DNA of 64,000 nt, from positions 62,001 through 126,000 of the forward strand of contig JAPLNI010000051.1 in assembly GCA_026692865.1 (NCBI GenBank), written 5' to 3'. Each line of letters starts with the position of its first letter. The stretch's first letter is position 1. Position numbers and translations under genes: made by a program. Positions 8,890 through 17,016 of the stretch are shown here, piece after piece. Below the pieces are notes generated by a model. The model had not been told where the DNA came from, did no database searches, and saw only the letters and a list, made by a program, of their open reading frames with translations. This DNA is from Planctomycetota bacterium (GTDB lineage: Bacteria; Planctomycetota; Planctomycetia; Pirellulales; Pirellulaceae).

Positions 8890-11037
8890 CTACTGACTGG
8901 TCGTTTTTCGCAACCAACTCCATAAACTTGCAAGCTTATTCGATTCAGACGAATCGACTGACTTAGCCGCATAGGCGAGTCGGTTATACAACCCCGTCAA
9001 ACGCTGAAATGATTCAGATTGAATTGGGTAACGTGTCGCAAGTCTCGTCAGGTACTCCTCGGCAGTTTCGTTTGAAGTGCGTGGAAGGTTTCGTTCGCTT
9101 CCCCAAGCTTCAATCGCTTGGAACGTATGACTGACGATCTTAGGTGGAGTCCATTGCGACTGGTTTTGCTGAAACGGATCAGCAAAATCATTGAATGAGT
9201 TCTTGCGAGCTTGTATTGCTAATTGATTGAGTTTGGCATCTTCGAATGACTCTGGAAGCGTCGGTCGTCGGATGTTGAAAAAACCGGATAAGGATTCAAG
9301 CAACTGTCGCCACGCGTTAGCTAAGTCTGCGCGGTATCGGATAGCACAATAGAGAAGAAAGATCGCCAACGCCACCATCAAAAGCCAACGCAACAGCTCG
9401 GAGATTCCACCTGTAAGTGCGATCGACCAAGAACTTGGAGTATCTGATTGTTGGCGAGCGTCGGGTTTTGATGCGGGCTCCTCATTTGGCTTCTGTGCTT
9501 GCACGTCCTTGGGTTGCTCAGCGTTTCTTTCAGCGGTTTTATTAACTTCTTGATTATCAGGTTGTTTAGAAGGTTGCTCAGCACTTTTCTCAGGAGCCTT
9601 TTCAGGAATCTGTTTAGGTTTTGACTCAGGTTCCGATTGGTTGGCTTTGCCTTGTTGCGGTTGGGGTTCTTGCTGCTGGCTCGGGGGCCTCTCGTTCTTG
9701 TTGTTACGATCGTTATCGCTTGTCTTTTCGGGGCTCGCAGGGGGGGATTCCGCGCTCTGGTCTTTGTCGGCATTCTGCTTAGCGGAATCACTTTTGCTTT
9801 CGTTGTTTGACTGATTCTTATCCGATTGAGAACCAGACTCGCGTGGAGATCCATCTTTAGAATCTATATTCCTTGCTTGGTTTTCGTTAGCATCCGCCGA
9901 ATCGTTTTTAGAATCTGCACTGCTAGTTGAGTTGTCGGATGATTTGCGCTTCGGTGCAGCGTTTTGTTTTTCTGGTTTAGCGGTTTTTCCCGCTGGGTCA
10001 GGTTGGTTCGCATTTCCGTTTGGTTTCTCAGTCAATACACCTTCTGGTCCCCATCCGTTTGGGCTTGCTTTCATTCCTTCCGGCGTTGTTATCGTGAATG
10101 GCAGACTAAGGAGTCCTGTATTCCCCGAGGGGAGCGAGATGAAACTAAGAACCCCTAAGATTCCGACTATGCCGAAAATGCCAGAAAGAAACCACACCGC
10201 AGTGATACCCAATGGCATCTCGATTTGTCGACGCCGAAGGTAGCGTCGCAGGCTAAGCAAACTTGTTACTACCAGTAAGCTTAACGTGCAGTACCAGTAA
10301 CCAACCAAGAATACAAATGCGAGTTGATTCCGAACACGATCCCAAGACGGGATCATGATTTGCCCCAGTCCAAAAAGCGGTACGGCTAAAAAAGCAAAAT
10401 ACAAAACCCAAACTCCAGGATTATGCTTCTTCTTAGCGACTTTCGCCTTCGTTGCGACCGCGGTGCCATCTTGGGAGCCCCGCTCGGGGCCAGCTGTTGC
10501 AAGCATTTGGTCAGTAGGACGTTGTTCGCGATCCTTTGCGCGCACATTACTTGGAACCATGCCGAGAGTTTGAAGGAGGCCTTCGCTTGCTCCGTCCGAC
10601 GATTCATCGATCAACGTGCAGTCGTGGGTGATTCGGTCGGCTAGAAATGCAATAAGGGCTAGAAACACAATCGTTGCGGGAATCGAGAATGGTGCAAGAG
10701 CGCCAGAGAATTGAACGAATCGTAAGGTGACGCAGAATGTTGCGAAACCCAAAATCGCGGCGTAGGCTGTCGCAATTGAGCGACTTTGCTCGATAGCAAT
10801 TCGCGCGGTAAAGACACTTGCAAACGTAAAGAGCCCGAAGATATACATCAACCGAATCGTAAAGTTGCCTGAGTAAAGCACTGTTACAAGAAAGAAAACA
10901 AGGCAGCAAATCATTCCGATAATGAGCATCGGAGAAAAACCCATGAGTACAGCATCAACCCAATTTGATTTCAATCGCCTGTGGATTTGCTCGACTGAAG
11001 CGAACGGCTTAGTCTCTTGATTTTCGAGGATTTTCAT
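8890..11037 (-). CDS. Large membrane protein with disordered linker and DUF4129 domain
   Basis: A 715-residue membrane protein. The N-terminus has about eight hydrophobic segments (for example SPMLIIGMICCLVFFLVTVL). A charged, Gln/Asn/Lys/Pro-rich low-complexity stretch spans roughly 340-540, then one more membrane helix (LLMVALAIFLLYCAIRY). The C-terminal cytosolic domain resembles DUF4129 (RTSNETAEEYLTRLATRYP, then FQRLTGLYNRLAYA). DUF4129 proteins usually occur with transglutaminase, DUF58 and MoxR genes, as here. The ATG at 11037 follows AGGGAG with 9-nt spacing. It is last in the minus-strand cluster MoxR-DUF58-DUF4129. The molecular function is unknown. Confidence 0.8.
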   Translation of the reverse strand: MKILENQETKPFASVEQIHRRLKSNWVDAVLMGFSPMLIIGMICCLVFFLVTVLYSGNFTIRLMYIFGLFTFASVFTARIAIEQSRSIATAYAAILGFATFCVTLRFVQFSGALAPFSIPATIVFLALIAFLADRITHDCTLIDESSDGASEGLLQTLGMVPSNVRAKDREQRPTDQMLATAGPERGSQDGTAVATKAKVAKKKHNPGVWVLYFAFLAVPLFGLGQIMIPSWDRVRNQLAFVFLVGYWYCTLSLLVVTSLLSLRRYLRRRQIEMPLGITAVWFLSGIFGIVGILGVLSFISLPSGNTGLLSLPFTITTPEGMKASPNGWGPEGVLTEKPNGNANQPDPAGKTAKPEKQNAAPKRKSSDNSTSSADSKNDSADANENQARNIDSKDGSPRESGSQSDKNQSNNESKSDSAKQNADKDQSAESPPASPEKTSDNDRNNKNERPPSQQQEPQPQQGKANQSEPESKPKQIPEKAPEKSAEQPSKQPDNQEVNKTAERNAEQPKDVQAQKPNEEPASKPDARQQSDTPSSWSIALTGGISELLRWLLMVALAIFLLYCAIRYRADLANAWRQLLESLSGFFNIRRPTLPESFEDAKLNQLAIQARKNSFNDFADPFQQNQSQWTPPKIVSHTFQAIEAWGSERNLPRTSNETAEEYLTRLATRYPIQSESFQRLTGLYNRLAYAAKSVDSSESNKLASLWSWLRKTTSQ

Positions 11038-11149
11038 TCTGCTGACTCCCTTTAAGAGGATTCTCCCACTGTCAAAGATTGTACTGAGTCGTGTCGTATG
11101 ATGTGAAATCGCAATCGATTCTGCGGAATTTGAATCATATGAAAGAGGC

Positions 11150-12460
11150 TCAATACTTCAGTAGCATTTTTTGGCAGAGGTCGGGAATCGATGACTCGTC
11201 ATGAAGATGGAACACGGGGATGCGCTGGGAAATTAGCTTTGCAGTCGCATGATGGACGGCGTCTTCGTCGTATTGATTTACGATCGCTGAAACAGCGTAG
11301 CCTTGTCGGGCTAACATTCCCAAAGCTAAAGAAGTTTCGTCGTCGACTTGCTGAACAATCACGATGATCGAAGCGTCGCGTGGTAACCGGCTTTGGGTTT
11401 CAAACAGGAGTTCTGATAACTCCAGCCCATCGGTTCGTTCCAGTCGTGCTAACATCCGATGCATTTCATGAAATTGTTGTGGCCCGCGATTGCATGGCAG
11501 CACAATTGGTCGCAAGCGCGCGTTGATTTGTTCTTCTTGCGTTGTTTTTAATACTGCATCCCGAGATCGAAAATCTGTTTCCCATCCCTCGGTGCGTATG
11601 CGATCGGCGGCATCGCGACCATTGGTGGCGAGCCCGAATTGTTGCTTCATCAGATAGAGCGTGTGTGCGATGCTTGCCGCAGCGGTGACTGCTAAATCGG
11701 TTCTATTTGGCTCGTGATGATCAGGATTGCTTTTGCGATGCATGTCGAGAACGATCATTGCACCGGCAACACTTGTCGGTTGAAAGACTTTGCTGTGAAG
11801 CTTGCCAGTCCGGGCAGTCGCGTGCCAGTGGACACGATTCATGGAGTCGCCAATTTGGTACTCGCGAATGCTCGACAGGAGCGTTGGATCCTCCATGGTT
11901 CGATAGGAGACTTGAATTTCACCGATGGGGCGCTTCGAACTCACGTCGTAGCCGGCGAGTGGAATAAGCTTCGGAAGGACAAGCAAAAAGTGAGGGGCAG
12001 TCGCAACGCGATAGCGACGATGCAAACCTAACAAGTCACCCGATTCGACAATGGTAGGTCCTATTTGATAGTAGCCTCGTCGAAGGGCTCTAATGCCGTA
12101 AGTCAGCAACCGTTGCTTCATCGGTGCAAGCATTATTAAACGAATCGTGCTCCCATCCAACTCAAGGGCCTTTGGAGGGAGTCGTATCGATCGCAGAGAC
12201 AGTACGTCTTCGATGACAATCCAAGGGATATACCATCCGCTGGTGTTGCTGATTGCGATACCGACTTGAAGTCGCTGTCCTACTTCAATTTCATGCGTTA
12301 GCAATTGTCGACGAACCGAGATTGATTCAGACCATCTCTTGGTGAGGAAGTGGCTGATTGCAAAGACTGCTACCATCGCGATTGCAGAATACGCCAGAAG
12401 AGTCGCTCCTGTTACCAAGCCGACGAAAAGAAAAAAAGCGATCCCGGCGATGTATCGCAT
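11150..12460 (-). CDS. DUF58 domain protein (MoxR-associated)
   Basis: A 436-residue protein with two N-terminal membrane segments (IAGIAFFLFVGLVTGATLLA, then a second) followed by a beta-rich region. The DUF58 core is visible in REYQIGDSMNRVHWHATART and GKLHSKVFQP, followed by a von Willebrand A-like fold (GAMIVLDMHRKSNPD, then SIIVIVQQV). DUF58 proteins are encoded next to MoxR ATPases and are thought to act with them in envelope or metal-related assembly. Translation starts at ATG 12460. Its Shine-Dalgarno AAAGGAG lies 9 nt upstream and sits inside an inverted repeat (see 12461-12483). Confidence 0.88.
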   Translation of the reverse strand: MRYIAGIAFFLFVGLVTGATLLAYSAIAMVAVFAISHFLTKRWSESISVRRQLLTHEIEVGQRLQVGIAISNTSGWYIPWIVIEDVLSLRSIRLPPKALELDGSTIRLIMLAPMKQRLLTYGIRALRRGYYQIGPTIVESGDLLGLHRRYRVATAPHFLLVLPKLIPLAGYDVSSKRPIGEIQVSYRTMEDPTLLSSIREYQIGDSMNRVHWHATARTGKLHSKVFQPTSVAGAMIVLDMHRKSNPDHHEPNRTDLAVTAAASIAHTLYLMKQQFGLATNGRDAADRIRTEGWETDFRSRDAVLKTTQEEQINARLRPIVLPCNRGPQQFHEMHRMLARLERTDGLELSELLFETQSRLPRDASIIVIVQQVDDETSLALGMLARQGYAVSAIVNQYDEDAVHHATAKLISQRIPVFHLHDESSIPDLCQKMLLKY

Positions 12461-12483
12461 GGGTTAAAACTCCTTTGGAGTGC
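12461..12483 (-). promoter_or_regulatory. Strong ribosome-binding site of the DUF58 gene inside a self-complementary arm
   Basis: On the minus strand GCACTCCAAAGGAGTT is followed by TTAACCC and ATG. AAAGGAG is a near-perfect Shine-Dalgarno in a region where most genes have none. The arm is itself palindromic (ACTCC-AAA-GGAGT) and is perfectly complementary to a second arm at 12600-12615, which is transcribed first. Pairing would hide the site. Confidence 0.55.
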
Positions 12484-12615
12484 GTCGACTGGTGGCCGCT
12501 TGAGGATTCATCGGTCAGCTTTCCATTCGCAGTAAATTTTGTGACGAAGAAAACTTCCCTATCATTAAATCGCTTCCCCGAAAGCTGTGACGAGTCCCAG
12601 CACTCCAAAGGAGTT
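12468..12615. repeat. Pair of 16-bp inverted repeats between moxR and the DUF58 gene (family 4)
   Basis: AACTCCTTTGGAGTGC at 12468-12483 and its exact reverse complement at 12600-12615 bracket 116 bp. Inner similarity continues weakly (GTCAGCTTTC on the left, GAAAGCTGTGAC on the right). Each arm is also a small hairpin on its own. This could be two copies of a palindromic repeat facing each other or the ends of a small element. It occupies almost the whole moxR-DUF58 spacer. Confidence 0.75.
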
Positions 12616-12640
12616 GCTCAATACGATGGAACTATGGAAG

Positions 12641-13603
12641 TTACTCATCGAGCACAGACGCTTGTGTGATTGTAGGGATCGCGATGTCGGCAACAATTTC
12701 GTCGATGATTTTTTCTGCAGTCATTCGTCGGAGTCGACTCTCTGGTTTTAGTATGACCCTATGCGACATGACTGGTCCTACGATCTTCTTGATATCGTCC
12801 GGCTGTACGTACTCACGCCCTCGAACAGCAGCCATGGCTTGCGAGCTTCGAAACAAAGCGATGCTTGCTCGCGGGCTTGCTCCCAAAGCGAGATCCTCGT
12901 GAGCTCGTGTTGCGTGAACGATTTGCAAAATATATTGACGAACCTTGGGATCAACAAAGATGCCTTTGATGGCTTCTTGACAAGCAACTAGATCCGCCGA
13001 GGAAACCACTGCTTGAAGGGCATCCAGCGGATTCTGCTTTTCAAGCATTTGAAGCATGCGAAGTTCATCTTCCATGGTTGGATAGCCGAGCGAAAATCGC
13101 ATCAGGAACCGATCGAGCTGTGCTTCTGGAAGTGGGAATGTTCCTTCATGATCGACCGGGTTTTGCGTCGCGATGACAAGGAAGGGGGGGGGAAGGTCAC
13201 GCGTTACACCATCGACGGTGACTCGCGCTTCGGCCATTGCTTCCAGAAGAGCTGCCTGGGTTCGTGGTGTTGTACGATTGATTTCATCGGCAAGCAGTAG
13301 ATTGCAAAAAATCGGTCCCGCACGAAACTCAAACTCGTTGGTCTTCTGATTGAAGATCGAGGCGCCCGTAACATCTGTTGGAAGCAGGTCCGGCGTGCAT
13401 TGAATTCGCTTGAAGTTACAGCCAACACTTTTTGCAAGTGCTCGAGCGAGCATTGTTTTGGCAACGCCTGGGACATCTTCAAGCAAGATATGCCCATTGG
13501 AAAACCAAGCAACGATCGAAAGAACCAGTTGCTTGCGTTTCCCGACAATCGCCTTTTCGACGTTAGTGATGATTCGCTTGGCTGTCTCGTTTGCGATATT
13601 CAA
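12641..13603 (-). CDS. MoxR-family AAA+ ATPase
   Basis: A 320-residue MoxR-type AAA+ ATPase. Walker A is EDVPGVAKTMLARAL around residues 42-56, with Ala where many relatives have Gly before the Lys. Walker B is LLLADEINRTTPRTQAALLE, and sensor 1 lies near FLVIATQNPVDHEGTFPLPE. The C-terminal lid domain is also present (LALGASPRASIALFRSSQAM). It probably remodels a partner complex, with the downstream DUF58 and DUF4129 proteins as the natural candidates. It is the first gene of that minus-strand cluster, and a GTACTC-rich repeat lies upstream. Confidence 0.92.
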   Translation of the reverse strand: MNIANETAKRIITNVEKAIVGKRKQLVLSIVAWFSNGHILLEDVPGVAKTMLARALAKSVGCNFKRIQCTPDLLPTDVTGASIFNQKTNEFEFRAGPIFCNLLLADEINRTTPRTQAALLEAMAEARVTVDGVTRDLPPPFLVIATQNPVDHEGTFPLPEAQLDRFLMRFSLGYPTMEDELRMLQMLEKQNPLDALQAVVSSADLVACQEAIKGIFVDPKVRQYILQIVHATRAHEDLALGASPRASIALFRSSQAMAAVRGREYVQPDDIKKIVGPVMSHRVILKPESRLRRMTAEKIIDEIVADIAIPTITQASVLDE

Positions 13604-13650
13604 AGTGAAAGCCTTGTGTCAAGAAAATTGTCACGCTCGGGACTTAAATG

Positions 13651-13753
13651 TTTCTGCATTTTCGTACTCGTACTCAGGTGTAAGCCGGTACTCGTGCTCG
13701 TGCTCCGTTCGCGGTCGAGTACGAGCAAGAGTATCATTTCATTGAGTACGAAC
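13651..13753. repeat. GTACTCG-rich palindromic repeat, family 5 (copy 1)
   Basis: The stretch begins TTTCTGCATTTTCGTACTCG and continues with alternating TACTCG and GAGTACGA units, so the two halves are complementary. A second copy, in reverse orientation, lies at 62201-62305. It shares the leading TTTCTGCATTTTCGTACTCG (as reverse complement), the GTAAGCCG core and the closing GAGTACGA. It lies upstream of the moxR gene, between it and the PH-like gene. Confidence 0.75.
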
Positions 13754-13799
13754 GATTAGAAAACCCTAAGTTGGAAGCTCGGTCTACTGTCAGTTTGTT

Positions 13800-14492
13800 T
13801 TACTCTTCGATGAGTGGTGCGTTAGCACTTCGTGTATCCGCAACTTCTACAACTCTCGTTGAAAGCATTGCGTCGGTGGCTTTCAGTAGATAAGCGATGC
13901 GAAGAACATTGTTGAGAATAACTGGTCTCGGGCTTCCGGGGATATTCATGATGATCCGACCGGATCCGGCCAAGATGTATTCGAATATGTCATTGATTTC
14001 AGTGTTCAGCTTGAGTCCTGCTGTCGAGAATCGCTCCACATCGCCAAGTAATCCTGAATGATGGATCAACTCGTTTGATGACAGTTCCCAATAGTCAAAT
14101 CGAGTTGAAATTGCCATTCCTATAAGCAATACGAACAAGACGATAAAAATTGTGAGATAGAAGTCACGCGACGCGTTGATTTGCAGGCTTGCCACCCACT
14201 GCTGAAGCGAGCCGATGAACCCGAATTGTTGATTTAGGAGCACCAAAGCTAGAACGACAGAGACCGTAATCACGCTTACCAAGAGCGAGGTCGATCTTGG
14301 GAAGTCAAAGGTCAGGACGACGAGGTTCAAAGCGACACCAACGACAAAAATTCCGCCGATCAAGTTCAGTGATTCAGGCGAAGTCATCATCGCGATTGTT
14401 GCCATCGCTGAAAGCAAAGTCGTGGGCCAAAGAAAAATCATCTTTGGCCAAGCGCGAAGGACAATCATCTTGGGGCGGTCCGAACTGGGCAT
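13800..14492 (-). CDS. Membrane protein with PH-like cytosolic domain
   Basis: A 230-residue product from ATG 14492 (MPSSDRPKMIVLRAWPKMIF). The frame is open for 61 further codons upstream, but these look non-coding. There are four hydrophobic segments (LNLIGGIFVVGVALNLVVLT and FYLTIFIVLFVLLIGMAIST among them), followed by about 100 residues resembling a bacterial PH domain (FDYWELSSNELIHHSGLL, FEYILAGSGRIIMNIPGSP). Such proteins are usually uncharacterised membrane-associated factors. It lies upstream of moxR on the same strand and may belong to that cluster. Confidence 0.7.
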   Translation of the reverse strand: MPSSDRPKMIVLRAWPKMIFLWPTTLLSAMATIAMMTSPESLNLIGGIFVVGVALNLVVLTFDFPRSTSLLVSVITVSVVLALVLLNQQFGFIGSLQQWVASLQINASRDFYLTIFIVLFVLLIGMAISTRFDYWELSSNELIHHSGLLGDVERFSTAGLKLNTEINDIFEYILAGSGRIIMNIPGSPRPVILNNVLRIAYLLKATDAMLSTRVVEVADTRSANAPLIEE

Positions 14493-14617
14493 TTTTATGG
14501 TTCTCGTGAAGGTTTTATTTGTGACTTGGCTTTCAGGGCATACTCCTAACCAGATTTTAACCGAATTGAGCCTCGGATAGTAAAGGGAGTGTTTGTTGCT
14601 CGCACGACTTTTTCCCT

Positions 14618-14763
14618 TAGTCGTATGGTAAGCAGAAAAGCAAGTGTTATGCACGTAGCAGATGTCGTAAGACATCTGCCCATGGTAGCGAAGGTTGGTT
14701 TTTCGGTGGCTTTCGAATTTTTACGAACTCGGCTACCAGTAGATTCAAGTACGACTAAGCACT
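14618..14763 (+). repeat. MITE-like element, copy A
   Basis: The core at 14655-14736 runs from GTAGC to GCTAC, with the palindrome AGATGTCGTAAGACATCT and a second, imperfect one near GAATTTTTACGAACTC. The left end starts TAGT at 14618. The right end TTCAAGTACGACTAAGCACT closes at 14763 and resembles the other copies. It fills the spacer between the PH-like gene and the small WYL-like ORF. Confidence 0.75.
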
Positions 14764-14796
14764 GGAAATTCCTTCTCTGCGAAAAAATCCATTCCC

Positions 14797-15156
14797 GTGA
14801 CCAAACGTGTCCGAGCGTATCCGATTATTCTCATGTCGAGCATGTCGCTCGGGCAAGTTCTTCTTTCAAACTCTGGAAAATCAGAAATGTCCAACCTCAA
14901 ATCGCTTCTTTCTCGGGTCATGCAGCAGTCGGACGACTTGGTGATCGTGTTCGACTATTGCGATGCCAGGGGGGCAGTCTCAAGAAGGGTGGTGAGTCCC
15001 TACCGCTTCTTAGGCGACACACATTTTCTCGGACTGTGCCTAACGCGCGAGGAGCCTCGTCAATTTCAGGTGTCTCGATGCCAGAACGTTCGAGTAGATT
15101 TAGCGATGAATTATGTGATGCCGGTCGATTTTAGCCACCAAACTGCGGTCGCGTAA
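14797..15156 (+). CDS. Small WYL-like protein (hypothetical)
   Basis: The frame starts with GTG at 14797 (119 residues) or, more conservatively, with ATG at 14887 (89 residues, MSNLKSLLSRVMQQSDDLVI). The segment VIVFDYCDARGAVSRRVVSP followed by FLGLCLTREEPRQFQVSRC resembles the core of a WYL domain, a ligand-sensing Sm-like fold. There is no DNA-binding domain. It stands alone on the plus strand just after a MITE-like element. The function is unknown, and the WYL assignment is by eye. Confidence 0.6.
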   Translation: MTKRVRAYPIILMSSMSLGQVLLSNSGKSEMSNLKSLLSRVMQQSDDLVIVFDYCDARGAVSRRVVSPYRFLGDTHFLGLCLTREEPRQFQVSRCQNVRVDLAMNYVMPVDFSHQTAVA

Positions 15157-15398
15157 CGAGTTTCCCGGCAGAAAACGGCCCTTCGCATTGAACAATCTGC
15201 ATCGTTTGCTATAGATTCAGACTAATCAATCGTGAGATACTCAAGTTATGGAAAATCTGGCTAGCCGGTTTACAATAGCTCTATCCTCGCTGTTCTAGTT
15301 AACACCGGGATTTGTGATGGATTCGAAGGATCGAAAGCAGTTTTGAGGTTTCCAAAGTTTGTTTTGGAGATCGTTTTATTTGAAGGAACAATGGCAAC

Positions 15399-16436
15399 AT
15401 GTCGTCTATGCAACTCCAGTCGTCCCCGTCCGCCGAAACTCCACAACCGGCGAATCCAGGTTCCACGTCAGCCGTTTCAGAGCCGACTCACGGAATCGAC
15501 AATCTGACCAGCCTACGGTTGGATCACCCTGAAGAGACGAAGCCATTGCGAGTATATTGGCCGTATGCGATCTCCCTGGGAATCGTGCATTTACTGGGAT
15601 TACTTGCTTTTTTCCCATACTTCTACTCGACCAGCGGGCTAATTCTCGCGATTGTTGCCCACACGATTTTTGACGGTTTCGGCGTTTCGATTGGCTACCA
15701 TCGGTTATTGACTCACCGAGGATTTGTTTGTCCGAAGTGGCTCGAGCATTCGATGGCAATTTGCGGAATTTGTACACTTCAAGATTCCCCTGCGAGATGG
15801 GTCGCAGTTCACCGCATGCATCACCAACACAGCGACCATCAACCGGATCCTCATTCTCCACTAGTCGATTTTCTTTGGGGGCATGTTGGCTGGTTGTTAT
15901 TCATCGATCGTCGCCATGACGGTGTAATTCATTTTGAGCGCTACGTCCGAGATATGCTTCGGGACCCGTTTTATCTCAACATGGAACGTAAATACATGTG
16001 GTTGTGGGTCTATTTGGCACATGCGTTGGTGATTACGGTTGCCGGGGCTATCACCGGAGCACTTTGGTTCGGCACGTTGGCTGGTGCAACTCAGCTTGCG
16101 GCCTCTTGGTTTGTGTGGGCGGTGATCGTTCGAACCATCTTTACACTCCACGTGACCTGGGCTGTCAATTCAGCATGCCATATGTGGGGCTATCGAAACT
16201 ATGAGACCAAGGACAACAGTCGCAACACTTGGTGGGTTGCTTACCTGACTTTTGGCGAAGGCTGGCACAACAATCACCATGCGGACCAGAAGAGTGCCAT
16301 GCATGGACATCGCTGGTTCGAATTCGATCCATCTTGGTGGGCGATCAATTTGATGAAACGAGTCGGATTGGTTTCCGAAGTGGTCGGGCCGAAAGTAAGG
16401 CACGGCGGAAAGCTAGACGAAGTTACCGGCTACTAA
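15399..16436 (+). CDS. Acyl-CoA/acyl-lipid delta-9-type fatty acid desaturase
   Basis: A 345-residue integral membrane di-iron desaturase that puts a double bond into acyl chains. The three histidine boxes are present: HRLLTHR at 101-107, HRMHH at 138-142 and HNNHH at 290-294. Hydrophobic segments lie at about 55-95 and 200-255. The first 50 residues are a Ser/Pro/Glu-rich, probably disordered cytosolic extension. The gene stands alone with a 5' spacer of about 240 bp. Box spacing fits the delta-9 stearoyl-CoA desaturase class, but the substrate (CoA, ACP or lipid) cannot be read from the sequence. Confidence 0.92.
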   Translation: MSSMQLQSSPSAETPQPANPGSTSAVSEPTHGIDNLTSLRLDHPEETKPLRVYWPYAISLGIVHLLGLLAFFPYFYSTSGLILAIVAHTIFDGFGVSIGYHRLLTHRGFVCPKWLEHSMAICGICTLQDSPARWVAVHRMHHQHSDHQPDPHSPLVDFLWGHVGWLLFIDRRHDGVIHFERYVRDMLRDPFYLNMERKYMWLWVYLAHALVITVAGAITGALWFGTLAGATQLAASWFVWAVIVRTIFTLHVTWAVNSACHMWGYRNYETKDNSRNTWWVAYLTFGEGWHNNHHADQKSAMHGHRWFEFDPSWWAINLMKRVGLVSEVVGPKVRHGGKLDEVTGY

Positions 16437-16519
16437 AGAAGCGGTGCATAAGCTGTGTGAAATAATCCACATGTAAAATGCGGATCATTGCAATACAGTA
16501 TCTTGAAGCTTAAAGGCCC

Positions 16520-16882
16520 TTATGGATTCGTTAAGATTCCGCGTACTTTTTCTGGTGTTGGATCAGTACCGTTGAATTCGTCTAAAAGAAAGTCCGCTGT
16601 CACGTTTCGGACACTTTTTAGCTGGATCGCCCCCGAGTCAGTTGCGATCTCGTAGACAGCCATCGCCTTGCGTTGCGTGTCGACGATTACCATCTGCGTA
16701 TTGCCGTTAAGCGTGCGGTTGCTGGTGACGATCATTGCCTCGTTGGAGCTTGAAGAGCCCGCCGGGATGCTTGGAAGCCAGGCGTTTTGCATGTTTGCGG
16801 GCTGTTGGCTTATCGTCCACGAGGGAGCGGTTATGGCTAGAACACCTGCGGCAATGACCAGATATAACAAGCGTTTACTCAT
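16520..16882 (-). CDS. Small secreted protein of unknown function
   Basis: A 120-residue product from ATG 16882, which follows a good ribosome site (TGGAGCC just before the ATG). The frame extends upstream to 16924 without need. It has a signal peptide (MSKRLLYLVIAAGVLAITAP) and then a single small domain (EAMIVTSNRTLNGNTQMVIV, QRKAMAVYEIATDSGAIQLK) that resembles a beta-propeller blade or a short sheet. The tail is DPTPEKVRGILTNP. I do not recognise the family. Confidence 0.72.
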   Translation of the reverse strand: MSKRLLYLVIAAGVLAITAPSWTISQQPANMQNAWLPSIPAGSSSSNEAMIVTSNRTLNGNTQMVIVDTQRKAMAVYEIATDSGAIQLKSVRNVTADFLLDEFNGTDPTPEKVRGILTNP

Positions 16883-17016
16883 GGCTCCACCAAGACTCCG
16901 TTTAAAAGTGAAACTACATCGCACAAAATGTTGCGACCAAATTTTGTTAACGCCAGCGCTCCCTGACTTTGTATGTTTGGGACATTAAGCAAGCAGCCAA
17001 GCTAGTATCAATGCCA

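Noticed and set aside
9378-9854. Basic 158-codon frame inside the DUF4129 gene
   Set aside because: It follows from the low-complexity Lys/Asn/Gln codons of the real frame on the same strand.
13651-13753. CRISPR-like array of TACTCG units
   Set aside because: Units are irregular, 6-7 bp long, complementary to each other and without spacers; it is a palindromic repeat.
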